Assembly: GCA_002104945.1 (NCBI GenBank)
Contig: MCFH01000004.1
Location: 352,501-416,500 of the forward strand
Length of the DNA: 64,000 nt
Source: Piromyces finnis
Taxonomy: Eukaryota; Neocallimastigomycota; Neocallimastigomycetes; Neocallimastigales; Neocallimastigaceae
Reading direction: 5' to 3'
Below, one piece after another: positions 28,662 to 40,250 of this stretch. The position numbers and the translations under genes were made by a program. The notes beneath the pieces are model-generated. The model was not told the DNA's origin and ran no database searches. It saw nothing but the letters and a program-made list of their open reading frames with translations. Each line of letters begins with the position of its first letter. Positions within the stretch are counted from its first letter, which is position 1.

Positions 28662-29676
28662 TTTTAAAGAAAATTCAATTCGATCAAGTTCAAAATTTAA
28701 TATTACTGATAGTAGACTTCCATCTTTTGAAAATGATATTCTTTTTGGAAAAGTAAAATTTTCAATTAACAAGTTATGTACTGAAGATTATTCTAAAAAT
28801 GAATCAATGAAAATAGCAGTAATAGATCAAGGTATAAAGAATTCTGTTGCTGACATAAATAAAGAAAAAACGAAAAATATCATTAAACGGAATGTTAAAA
28901 GAGCTCATACAATATTTCTAGAAATATTAATTCTCTATCCATTATCAATTTTATTTACTGTATTAATTTTAGTACTAAATAAATATACTGACGAAAATAA
29001 TATTATTCAAAGTGTTGATGGTAAATGGAATTATCAATGTAAACTTGAAAATGCTAATTTAGTTTACAATTCCCTTGAGTTTTTAATATTAATATTAATA
29101 TTAAACAAAGGAAAGTATGTTGTTTCCTACGAATATGTATTTAAATGTACCAAATATATTGTATATTCTTCCATTATATTAATCGTTTGTGGGCCGGCAG
29201 TTAATGTATGACAAATTAATATATATATGATAACATAAATTTTTTTTTTTTACTATTTAATATGAAGTATTTTAACAATTTTATCTTTATTATATATATA
29301 TAAATATAAACAGATTATTGGTTTTGTTTTTTTAAATGATCAAGCATATTCTCGATCTATTTTCGAAAAAATACTTAATTCAGTTAGTGTACTTGTTATT
29401 TTCATTTTATTTTCATGGGATAAATTATATTATATTCTTAAAAGTGAAGGAAATATTCAACGGAATTATTTTAGAGTTACAAAATATAATAGATGTATTT
29501 TACATAATAGTAGATATTGCGGTTGTAGACTTGAAAAATCAGATGAAAATATTGATATTATTATTAAAAGGTATATTCAATATTATAAATATTGTTCAAC
29601 TATACTTATAATGAAAAATGGAAAATTATCTTATTTAACAATAAAATCTAAAACGAGTATACTACAACAAGACTAA
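24408..29676 (+). CDS. Beta-helix / EGF / 7TM class C-like receptor A
   Basis: Eleven exons: 24408-24943, 25091-25245, 25357-25519, 25681-25808, 25921-26071, 26165-26516, 26653-26804, 26925-27544, 27658-27997, 28152-29205 and 29314-29676. They total 4,014 nt, 1,337 aa, with all phases matching. A signal peptide (IIVFYFCILKINA) is followed by about 750 residues of short beta-strand repeats rich in I/N/F. These include Pmp-like turns NGGALYIS, FGGAIYSD and RGGGIYLL, typical of a right-handed beta-helix. An EGF-like Cys cluster (CECLPGWGGINC) precedes seven membrane segments from about residue 870 to 1265. Cys at the top of TM3 (YFDCALNF) and in loop 2 (WNYQCKLE) fit the usual disulfide. The TM3-TM4 loop is enlarged and Asn-rich. 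The cytoplasmic tail is basic. Class C GPCR identity is weaker here than for receptor B. The ligand is unknown; surface sensing is inferred. Confidence 0.82.
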
Positions 29677-30464
29677 AGTACTAATTATTTAAGAAACTTT
29701 TTCAATATGTATATATATTTAAGCTTTATTACTATTCTGATTGTAGATATATTAATATATACACTTATATCTTAATATAAATTTATGTTAATAATTACAA
29801 ATGTTTTTTTTTTTAAAGATTATAATTTAATCAATAGTTATTATTTATTATACTAGAATACTAAATAAAAAAAAAAAAAACATTTATATTGTTTGATGAA
29901 TATCATAAAAGTAAAATAAAGAAAAAAAAAACTTTAAATTAAAACATTTTAATATATTTAACTTTTATTTAAAAAAAAAAAAAAAAAAAAAAAGAAGCGT
30001 TATTAAAAATATAGCATAACGATACTACTTTCAGTAATAAAAAATTATAGGTTAACGAAATAATATTATTACCAAAAAAATATCGTATAAATTAAAGTAC
30101 CCTTTTTCTGGTAAATTTATTTTTCTATAAATTAAAGTTTGTAACCAAAATGTAATTTTTTGTTAATCAATGTAATTAAATACCAATATAATTGGTTAAT
30201 ACTAATATACACCGTACATCTAAAAAGTTTTATTTTTTAAAAAAGAAGGAAAAAAAAAGGCAACACCTTTTCAAATCATAAATTAATAATACATTTTAAT
30301 TTTAATAAATATTTTATTTTTTGAATATTCTTTCTATTTCTTATCCTTTTAATTGTATATCATAACAAATATATATATTCTCTTGTCGAAATATAATAAA
30401 ATTAATTAGTTATTTTAATAAGTGAAGCATAAATATTATATAAAAATAACAAAAAATAAAAAAA
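29677..30464. other. Intergenic between modules
   Basis: A 0.79-kb A+T-rich spacer between receptor A and 10-Cys copy 2, with an A23 run near 29970-29993. Nothing else recognised. Confidence 0.6.
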
Positions 30465-31193
30465 ATGAAATTAGCAAATCAAATACTGTTGTTATTTTTA
30501 GTAGTTACAACAGCTTTATCAAGTACTTTTAGTGATATATCATTTAATATTAATTTTAATGCTATGCAAATAGCTCCAGAATGTCAAAGAGATATAGATG
30601 AATATAAACCTTGTTTTACTTTATTTAATTACAGCAATAAAACTAATATTACTAAAGAAGCATGTAATGTTATTTACAATGAACAATGCCAGGAATTTTA
30701 TGAAGAACCATTTTATTTTATGCCAAATTGTATAGATTATCATGATATTGAAGAAGTTTTGGATCATTCTGTTATTAATATAATTTTATCTCGAGTAAAT
30801 TCAGGTTGTAAAACAGATGAAAATGGTAAATTATGTCCAATAGCAAATACATATTCTAACGGCGAAAGTATTTCTCAAACATATGGTGCTCTTTTTGAAG
30901 CAACCTGCAAATCCCCAAAATGTACTACAGCACTTATTGATATATTAACAGGAGAATTGAAATATGCTGCAGCTGCTGAAGCTTTGTCAATTACTTCAGG
31001 AAATTTAGATGCAAGTACTACTTCAGTTATGAAGAGATTGTTAGAAGATTTAAATTCAGATAAATGTAGTATTGGCAATTCAGAAATAAATAATATGAAA
31101 AATTCAAATGAAGAAAGTGACTTTGTTCCAATTAAAATAAAAAACACTTTAATAGTAATTACCTTATTTTTAACATTTACATTATTATTTTAA
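30465..31193 (+). CDS. 10-cysteine secreted protein, copy 2
   Basis: Intronless, 242 aa. Signal peptide MKLANQILLLFLVVTTALSS. Ten cysteines match copies 1 and 3 in order: PECQRD, KPCFTL, KEACNV, EQCQEFYEEP, MPNCIDY, GCKTDENGKLCPIAN, ATCKSPKC and SDKCS. The shared late motif LSITSGNLD precedes the last Cys. The C-terminus is hydrophobic (TLIVITLFLTFTLLF) without a following charge, which fits GPI attachment or tail anchoring. Potential N-glycosylation sites (NYSNKTNIT) lie near the N-terminus. It sits 1.21 kb upstream of receptor B on the same strand. The function is unknown; a cell-surface structural or binding role is inferred. Confidence 0.87.
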   Translation: MKLANQILLLFLVVTTALSSTFSDISFNINFNAMQIAPECQRDIDEYKPCFTLFNYSNKTNITKEACNVIYNEQCQEFYEEPFYFMPNCIDYHDIEEVLDHSVINIILSRVNSGCKTDENGKLCPIANTYSNGESISQTYGALFEATCKSPKCTTALIDILTGELKYAAAAEALSITSGNLDASTTSVMKRLLEDLNSDKCSIGNSEINNMKNSNEESDFVPIKIKNTLIVITLFLTFTLLF

Positions 31194-32405
31194 TTTATCA
31201 ATCTAATTGAATATGATTAAAAAAAATAAAGGTAATAAATAAAATATTCATATAAATAAAATAATATATATTCGAAAAAATCATTTTTAAATATAAATAT
31301 AAATTTAAAATAACGCAACCAATAATTATATATATAAATTAGATTGAAATGGTTGTTTTTTACTTAACAATTTTTTTTTCTTTTTTTTTTTTTTACAAAT
31401 ATTATAATCTAAAAATATTAAATAATTTACAAAACCTTATTAAACATATCGCCTAGAATTACATTACAATTTTATCAAATTTTAATTTAATTTCAAATTT
31501 CAAAAAAAAAATAAACAATAATAAAATTTTTTAATTAATATTAAAATTAATAAGACTTTTTCTATTTAATTATCTTTAACCATACCATGTTATACAAAAT
31601 AGCTATTATATTAAACCATAAAATAAATCTATTAATATTATAATTATTAGCTATTATTATTATTATTTTTTTGTAAAATATCTTTTTTTTTTTTTTATCA
31701 AACTAATCATTTAATAAACTAAAATAAATACTTATTAATAAAAAATAATTATATTTAAAAACATCTTTAATATTTTTTAAATTTAATGTTTCAATTTTGA
31801 ATGTATTTTTTTAAACTGAAAAAAAAAAAAAAATTTTTTTTTTGTTTCTTTTTAATTTTATGGTGGACAAAATAATTAAAATATATTGAAAAATAAGGTA
31901 AAAAAAAAAAAAAAAGTTAACCTTTATGAAATAATAATTTATAAATTGGTTAGTATTTTAAAGTTTTTTTTTTTTAAAAAAAAAAAAGGGAAAAATTAAA
32001 AAGATGAGAATAAATTAATAGAGCTATTTCATTTCAACAAGTAACTCGCATTTCTATCAATCTCTTTTATTGTTACTAATATTTAACAAATTGGGAATTA
32101 TTATAAGCAAGCAATCTCTCCGTTTTATATTAATAATGTTAAATTGTTCCTAAACTTTAATTTTATTTATTAGAATTCTTTAATTCTACTTTTTTTTTTT
32201 TTTTTTTTATTTTTTCAAAATATTTTTATATACTAGAATTAAACTTTATATAATTTAAATAGTTTTTAGGATTAAAGCATTTATACCTTTTTAAAAGTGT
32301 AAATATAAAATAGGTAGTTTCATAATACAAGGGAAATAATTTAATTGTTAAATGTTTTCAAAATTTATTTATTTAATTAAAAAATTACGAAAAATCACAT
32401 AGAAA
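31194..32405. other. Intergenic, second module
   Basis: A 1.21-kb A+T-rich spacer between 10-Cys copy 2 and receptor B, with many A and T homopolymers. No gene seen. Confidence 0.6.
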
Positions 32406-35400
32406 ATGATATTATTTTTTATATTCTTAGTTGCTATACTGACACCGCCGTTGGTTAATGCAGTTGTTATTGATAATGAATCTAAATTTATAGATATATT
32501 TAATAGTGATGAAAAAGAAATTGTTATTCATATTGAATCAGAATTATTATTGAATAATGAATTATCCATTAATAATACCCTTGAAAAATTAATAATTATT
32601 GGAAATTCTAATGATTCATCTAAAATAATAATAAATAAAGAGAAAAGTCATCAAAAAATTCATTTTTCACAAAATATAAAACAAGTAGAATTACTTAATA
32701 TTACAGTAGAAGGAAATCTATTTTTTGATAATAATAAAAAGATATTAATAGAAAATGTATTATTATCGGGAGGTATAGATTCAAATTTTGAAAAAAATCA
32801 AAATGATTATTTTAAATTCAAAAACTTTAATTATAAAACCAATGAACCATTTTTGGAATATTGTATTAATTTAAGTGGAAATGTCGAAATTGAAAACTCA
32901 AAATTCTGGGGAAATCATCATTGTGAAAAAAGGATAATGAAACATAAAGGAAATGATATATATTCTTTTTTTATTAAAAATTCATATTTTAGTGGTGAAT
33001 ATCAAAGTTCTTGTTTAGAAATTGAAAATGTTGCTCAAGTACAGATTACTAATTCTTTTTTTGAAAAGGGATATTGTAGGGGAGACTTAATATATGGAGG
33101 GTATATATTTTATATATATATAAAGAAATATTATTTATTATAGATTCTAACATATTGTAAAATTAAACCTACATATAAAGATCAATTTATGCATTGTCCT
33201 CAAAAGGATTTATAAAGAATTGCGAATTTAGAGATAATTTTTGTAACAGTGATGGTGGATCTTTTTATTTTGATAGTAATCCTTCATTTTTAATCGAAGA
33301 TATTAACATTTATAATACAACAGCATTAACAACAGTAATGATGATTTTTTTTATATCAACATATAAATATATGATATGATATTATAAATAGTATATATAC
33401 TTTTTCAACGATATTTATGATAATGATATTTCTTATTTATTAATACAAAGGGAAGTATGGCAAAAGTCAAAAGTTCTATAGAAGATAACAAAATAATATT
33501 TAGAAATATCAAACATACTGGGTCAGGAGGTATTAACTATGAAATATATTATGGAGGTTTAATCATGAGGTGATTAATTATTCTATGTAACATAACAGTA
33601 CATATAGAGTTAAAATGAAAAATTAATATTGATAATTTAATAGTATTACAGATTTTGCTGTAGTGGAAGTTATTAATTATTATTCAGAAAATTTATTAAA
33701 TTATTATTATGATGGAAATGCTTTTACTATACTGGACTACTCATCATTAACAATACAGTAATTACATATTTTATAATAATATTGTAATTTATATTATATA
33801 ATATTTTTCAATTAAAATATATCAATAATAATTCATTTATCAAAACCTAATAGAAATATTGAAATTAATCATCAAGAAGGAAATGGTGGTGGAGGAATGT
33901 TCATTAATTGTTATAATTGTAATAATATAAAAGTAAATGTAGAAAACGCCACATTATCTGATATTTATCAGAAAAATCCCAGACAAAACAGTATTTTAGG
34001 ATGGTTTATTCAAAATTCAAAAGTTACTTTCAATAAGTAATGAAATTATTCTTTAATAATTCTTTTATATATTCATTATTTATATTTATTAATCCAAGTT
34101 TATTAATTTATTTCTTTTTAAATAAAAGTATTAGAATTCTGAATTCTGGTGGAAAAAATACAGCGTACTAATATGAATATTTTATTTTATAAACGTAAAT
34201 ATATATATTTAAAAAAATTTGGTTTCTAAAAATATATTTATTTTTTGCTATTAATAATCAATATAGTGTATTGTATACAAGTGATTACAGTGTAGTCCAT
34301 ATCTCTAATTTAGAAATTGATACTTTTATATCAGAAACACCATCAGAAATGTTTATTTATAGTTTTGAAAATAAAAATGGTAAATTTTGAAAGAATAATT
34401 AATTTTTAATTATATTAATATTAATTTAACTTTATATATTTTTTTCTAATTTATTTAGAAGGAATAGTATTAGATTTAGAGAGAATTGAACTAAATAATA
34501 TTATATCTCAAGGAGGTAAAAATATAAATAATAAAGAAGTAACTTTTATATTTTTATTTATTAATATAAATTAAATTATTTATATTAGTTCTATTTACTG
34601 TATATAATGGAAAAGTACACCTAAGCAATTCTAAAGTAATATTAGTATAAAATATAGAAACAAAAACAAAAAAAAAAAAAAAAAAAAAAAACTATTTTTT
34701 ATAACATTTTTTATTTTAAAAGATTAAAAATGCTCATGTATGTCATAAAGAAAATACTTGTAAAAGTATAAAGGATGACAACTATATTGTTGAACAAATC
34801 GGTATCTCAGTATTAAATTCCAAATCAGAATTATTAATAACTAATACAATTTTTGAGAATATATATGGAGGTGAAAATATTATTTTTCATTTTTATACTA
34901 TTATTAATGTAATTAACTTTCTTTTTTTATAAAAAAAAACCTTACTCATAATATCATTAAATAATATATATGTATTATTTAACATAGAAAGCGGTTTTGT
35001 TTCATCTATAGAAGATTATATTACCATCAATAACTCGTTATTTTTAAATTGTGAATTTTCAAATGGACTTTTCAAAATTAATCGAGAAAGATTAGGAATA
35101 TATACCATAAATTATACTAATTTTACAAATATAATTTCGGAATCAGGATCAATTATTCACATTGAGAATTTAGATGAAGCTTCTCCAACGATTGTAACTA
35201 TAAATAATTCTAATTTTGTAAATATAAAAGCTAATCGTTATGGAGGAATTTTATATTCACTCAGTAAACATATAAATGATCGTGTTTCTTTTAATGATTG
35301 TAATTTTAAAGGGTCAAAAGCATCCATTGGAAATATATTATATGTCATTGATAAAGATTCAGAGCCGTATATATCTAATATGGATGATTTAAAAAAAATT

Positions 35401-37558
35401 AAAGGAAATATTGCTACAAATCCCACTAAAATAAAATTAAACTATATATTAGATACTATCGAATTATACTCGGGAGATAAATTACCGGATAATATTGCTT
35501 GTAAATCATATTATTTTATATATAACCTCTTTATTATAAAATATATGTAATTAATTAATTCATTCGTTATTTGATTGTACTATATTCAATATTATAACAG
35601 GCAGTATTTATGACGATTATGATAATTGTAAAAATAAAAAAAAACATATCTCTTTTTTAATTTTATTTAAATATTTTATTATTATTATTCTTGAAAACTA
35701 AAGCAGTAATTTAATTTAATTACTTTTTAAAAATAATAGTAATTATTTTCAAATCTGAGATATCAAATATGAAAATTGAAAATTTTATGTTTTTTAGTGT
35801 CGGAACAAAGGATCCTTATAATGTGGAATTGTATGGTCAGACAAAATCTTATTGCTGGAATAATTCATGTATTTTCCCTCAAGTTAAAGGTTTCCAAAAA
35901 GATATAATATAAATTATATTATTTTTTAATATAATTAATAATATTTTAACAAATATAAATTATTTATTTTTATATGATAATCAAGTTATTGGAAACCCTG
36001 GTGTTTACAATTTAACTTTAACACTTAATACTTTTGGTAATTATAAATTAATATATAAATGATTTTTCATTAGTATTTTTTGATATTTACAACTCTACTT
36101 TTTTACTTTAATTTTATGATAATTTTTTAATATTAGGGGATTTTAGTGATTTTGAAAATAATAATATTGATATTCAAGTAAAAATAAAATCATGCAATAA
36201 CGCTTTTATTAATCAATTAACAGATAGTTCTAGAATAAAATCATGGTAATTAAAAAAAACTTTTGAAAATGAAAATTAAATAGTGAATTAATCTTATCTT
36301 AATATATATTAATATATTATAATTTCGTTCCATTAGTTATCAACCTGTTTGTAATCCTTCATGCAATCATGGAAAATGTATTAATAATAATCTTTGCAAA
36401 TGCCATGATACACTTTATACAGGAAAATTTTGTAACGAATATTATCAGTTAGAAAGAATAGGAATTCTTGATACTATAATAAGAATTATCACAATTATAC
36501 TATTATTTATTATAATTATGTTAATTTTTATTACCTTAAAATATCGTAAAAATAAAAATATTAAATCTGGTATGTTATTTTTTTTTTAAATAAGAAAATC
36601 ACTAATTATGTAAAATCGATATAAATTCATCTAAACCTATATCGAAATTATTATAATCTATAGGTGGTATATGTTTTATAATAATTATATTAATTGGAAG
36701 TATTGTTAAAACTATATATGAATTTTATTTAACATATGAAAGAACAAAAACATCCTGTTACCTATTATACATTCTAAACAATACAGTAATTTGTTAATTA
36801 TGAATTTTAATACATATGATTAATATATAAGTTAAATTTTGAAAATAACAACCATTTTATATTTCTACATTTATAGGGATTTTCACTAGTTTTTGGAACA
36901 GTTTTAGTAAAAACTTTTAGAATTTATAGAATGTATAAAATTATATATTTTTTTAATTATATATTAAACAACAATTATAATAATAATTAGAATAATAATA
37001 ACTAAAATTAATTATATTTACTATATAATAAAAACTGATTTTTTCTTTTTAGTTTTAATTCTCGAAAAAAGAATATGAAAATTAGTTTAAGTGGAATGTA
37101 TGCTAGTATTATAATAATATTATCATTTCATATTATTATGGCGAGTATATGGATTCGATATGACCTACTAGATATAACTATAGAAAAAACAACAAAATTT
37201 AGAGAATACAAAAAGTGTTCCTACCCTTCTATCTCTAAAATCAGGTTAAATACTATTAAAAAAATATATTTTAATATATATATATATTAGGGAAAAAAAC
37301 TAATTATTTTTTATATCTTAAATAATAATAATAAATATAAAAATGATACACATATAGTACTATATTTAATCAAATTATTTTACTTATAGGGTCCTATTTT
37401 TCTTATTTTATTAGAGATGTTGAAAATAAGTATAAAGAAGTAAGGATTAAAAAAATTTAATAAGAAATTTATTTATTTATTTATTTAGTTAATTAGTTAG
37501 TTATTTAGTTAGTTATTTAGTTATTTAGTTATTTATTTATATATATATATATATATAT

Positions 37559-37601
<43 letters not shown>

Positions 37602-37875
37602 TTATAAAAAGAACTTATTTATTCCAGTATATACTTTTGTTGTTACTGAAATTATTATTATGGTAGTTAATAGTGAGGAATCTCTCTCAATTATTGTTCA
37701 GGATTTCTTTAATACTATTAGTAATATTATTAATACCTCTATTATAATATACTATATGAATATATCGAAACTATATGTTATATACTATTCAAAAGTATAT
37801 ACCTCGGGACTAAATCATATTAAACAAAATGTAAATGATAATACATTTGATTATACTTCATATGCATCATATTAA
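32406..37875 (+). CDS. Beta-helix / EGF / 7TM class C GPCR-like receptor B
   Basis: Twenty-one exons: 32406-33100, 33181-33334, 33451-33569, 33644-33757, 33854-34036, 34129-34164, 34267-34379, 34459-34515, 34589-34635, 34723-34870, 34988-35500, 35601-35627, 35740-35889, 35986-36036, 36137-36245, 36337-36569, 36664-36785, 36877-36932, 37053-37244, 37358-37439 and 37612-37875. They total 3,465 nt, 1,154 aa, every phase consistent. A signal peptide (MILFFIFLVAILTPPLVNA) leads to a beta-helix ectodomain. An EGF-like module (about 839-872; CNHGKC .. CKCHDTLYTGKFC) precedes seven membrane helices. TM3 GFSLVFGTVLVKTFR closely resembles class C (GABA-B type) receptors, as does the TM5 end ILLIGSYFSYFIRDVENKY. 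The TM3/loop-2 Cys pair is present (TSCYLLY, KKCSYPS). There is no Venus-flytrap domain. Donors GTTAAA, GTTTCC, GTGATT, GTGAAA and GTACTA are non-standard, so some exon edges may shift. Confidence 0.84.
37466..37605 (+). repeat. (TTTA)n tract in the last intron of receptor B
   Basis: A tetranucleotide array with TTAG variants and an AT stretch, making up most of intron 20. Confidence 0.9.
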
Positions 37876-38309
37876 AATAATATATATGATGTATTTTAAT
37901 AATTTATAGAGAATCTTTTTATTAAATTAAAATTTAAAATATCTTTTTTTTTTTTTTTACACCAAATATAATAATAATAATTTATTCTTTTGTATAAAAC
38001 AATTTATATATATTTGATACTATTATTATTTATAATACATTGAAAATAAGTTAATTATTTTAAAACTTAATACAATATATAAAATAAAATATAACTAATA
38101 AATGAATTTCAAAAAATATAATTATTTTTAAGTATTGAAAATGAAATATCTATCTCAGTATTTCTTTACTACTAAAACTCATTATTATACATGTAATATA
38201 TATTTTTACATTTACATCATTACAGTTGAAAATTTTGTTTTTTATTAAAAAAATAAATACAGCTGATTTTCTATATGAAGTACTTGCCATAATATTATAC
38301 CAAAAAATA

Positions 38310-38415
38310 TTCAGATCTGATCAAATTTTACCAGAACAATTTTCCAGAAATTTGGCCAGTCGTTTTATTATGAAAAAAATTTTAGTCTGGTATAAAACCT
38401 GGCTAAATATGTGAA
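38310..38415 (+). repeat. Degenerate dispersed repeat (CTGGCTAAA family), copy 3
   Basis: Less A+T-rich patch with TTTCCAGAAATTTGGCC and AGTCTGGTATAAAACCTGG followed by CTAAAT. The latter resembles CTGGTATAAAGTCTAGCTAAA at 13008. The 62-codon ORF across it is not considered a gene. Confidence 0.45.
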
Positions 38416-39230
38416 ACCGCTCTTTTCAAAAAGAGAGCAGAAATAGTAAAACGTCTATTATTTTTATAGTTGAAAAATCCATTTTTTATTAAAAAAAAAA
38501 TACATTAATTGCATATTAATGTATTTATTTTCTATTTTTTCCCCATCTCTTCTCTATATTATTTCATAATAAACAATAATATAAACTTTGAACTAATTCC
38601 AATTATTTAACTATTTATTTCTTTTTTTTATTATTCCTTATTAGATAATATATAAGTATAAGATTCACTTTTTTCTTTCATTATTCCCTTTTTTCCTACT
38701 CTAATAAATGTCACTTTTTTAATTTTTTTTGGATGGCTAACTTTACTTTGTTACATTTTATCTTACGTATTACTAAGCAATGTATGTACTTATATAATTA
38801 ATATATAATAAAAGCTATTGAAGAATATACTAAATTATAATAAACAATTTATTTTTATTATATGGGTAATATATTAGTATTTTTTATTTTTACTTTGTTA
38901 CATCAAAAGAATTTTAATAAGAATAGCTTGTGTAGCATTTTTTAATATGTTTATATATATATTTAAATTAAATTAATTAATTTATTATATATTATAGTTT
39001 ATTATTAAATGTTTACAACATTTTCCTTTTATGTTGAAGATTATAAAAATTAATATAAGATATAATATTATTGGATAGTAGAATCATATAAAATATAACT
39101 TCGATAATTATATAAACAATCCATATAATATATATATAATCTAATAAATATAAAAAATAATTATTTTATTTATTGCATTATAATAAAATGAGTGAGTATT
39201 ATACATGATGAAATAATAATAATAAATATA

Positions 39231-39895
39231 ATTTATTTATTTACTTATTTATTTATTCATTCATTTATTCATTCATTTGTTTATTTATTTATTTGATTAT
39301 TTATTTAGTTATTTATTTATTTATTTATACATTCATTTATTTATTCATTCATTTATTTACTTATTTATTTATTTATTCATTTATTCATTTATTTATTCAT
39401 TTATTTATTTATTCATTCATTTATTTATTTATTCATTCATTTGTTTATTTATTTATTTGATTATTTATACATTTATTTATTTATTTACTTATTTACTTAT
39501 TTATTTATTTATTCATTTATTTATTTATTTATTTATTCATTCATTCATTTATTTATTCATTCATTCATTTATTTATTCATTTATTTATTTATTCATTTAT
39601 TCATTTATTTATTCATTTATTTATTTATTTATTCATTCATTTATTTATTTATTCATTCATTTGTTTATTTATTTATTTGATTATTTATACATTTATTTAT
39701 TTATTTATTTACTTATTTACTTATTTATTTATTCATTTATTTATTTATTTATTTATTTATTTATTCATTCATTTATTTATTCATTTATTTATTTATTTAT
39801 TCATTCATTCATTCATTTATTTATTCATTTATTTATTTATTTATTTATTCATTTATTTATTCATTTATTTATTTATTTATTTATTTATTTATTTG
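39231..39895 (+). repeat. TTTA/TTCA tetranucleotide array with higher-order structure
   Basis: About 665 bp of 4-bp units (TTTA, TTCA, occasional TTTG, TTGA, TTAC, TTAG). The pattern CATTTGTTTATTTATTTATT then TGATT recurs with its G at 39279, 39443 and 39663, i.e. blocks of about 164 and 220 bp have themselves been duplicated. Because 4-bp units read through in all frames, it produces long spurious ORFs of Phe-Ile-Tyr-Leu repeats. Confidence 0.93.
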
Positions 39896-40250
39896 TATCA
39901 TCTTTGTATTTTATTTATTTATTTTTATTTTTTTGGTAATAATTTCATTTACTATTTTTGGTGTTTTTTTTTTAATTTAAAATAAATCTGTAATAAAAAA
40001 AAAAAAAGGCTTTACTTTTTTTATTAATATTGTATTTATTATTATTGCAGTTTTTTTTTTTTTTTTTTTTTTATTTTTTTTTTTATAAATTTTAAATTTA
40101 TTATTTTTCATCAATTACTTTTTCTATTTTTAAATTTCAAAAAGACATTTTATTTTAATAAATTTAAATTCAATACTATTCATTATACTATTATTAATAA
40201 ATAATATCTATATATATAAAACCTTTACTGTCACATTTGCATTATTAAAA

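Larger units (their letters stand above)
37876..40250. other. Intergenic with repeat patch and tetranucleotide array
   Basis: Between receptor B and 10-Cys copy 3. It holds the dispersed-repeat patch at 38310-38415, a short inverted repeat near 38419-38440 (CTCTTTT/AAAAGAG) and the large TTTA/TTCA array at 39231-39895. No gene supported. Confidence 0.7.

Noticed and set aside
37381-37439. In-frame TAG taken as a nonsense mutation in receptor B
   Set aside because: Arises only if the exon is started at 37391; starting at 37358 keeps the phase and yields a proper TM5.
38226-38414. 62-codon ORF
   Set aside because: Spans the degenerate dispersed-repeat patch; no protein-like composition or neighbouring exons.
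39231-39895. CRISPR-like array
   Set aside because: Units are 4-bp tandem repeats without unique spacers, in a eukaryotic context.
39277-39985. Long ORFs of Phe-Ile-Tyr-Leu repeats (up to 220 aa)
   Set aside because: Produced by the TTTA/TTCA array, which lacks stops in that frame; no codon bias or start context supports a gene.
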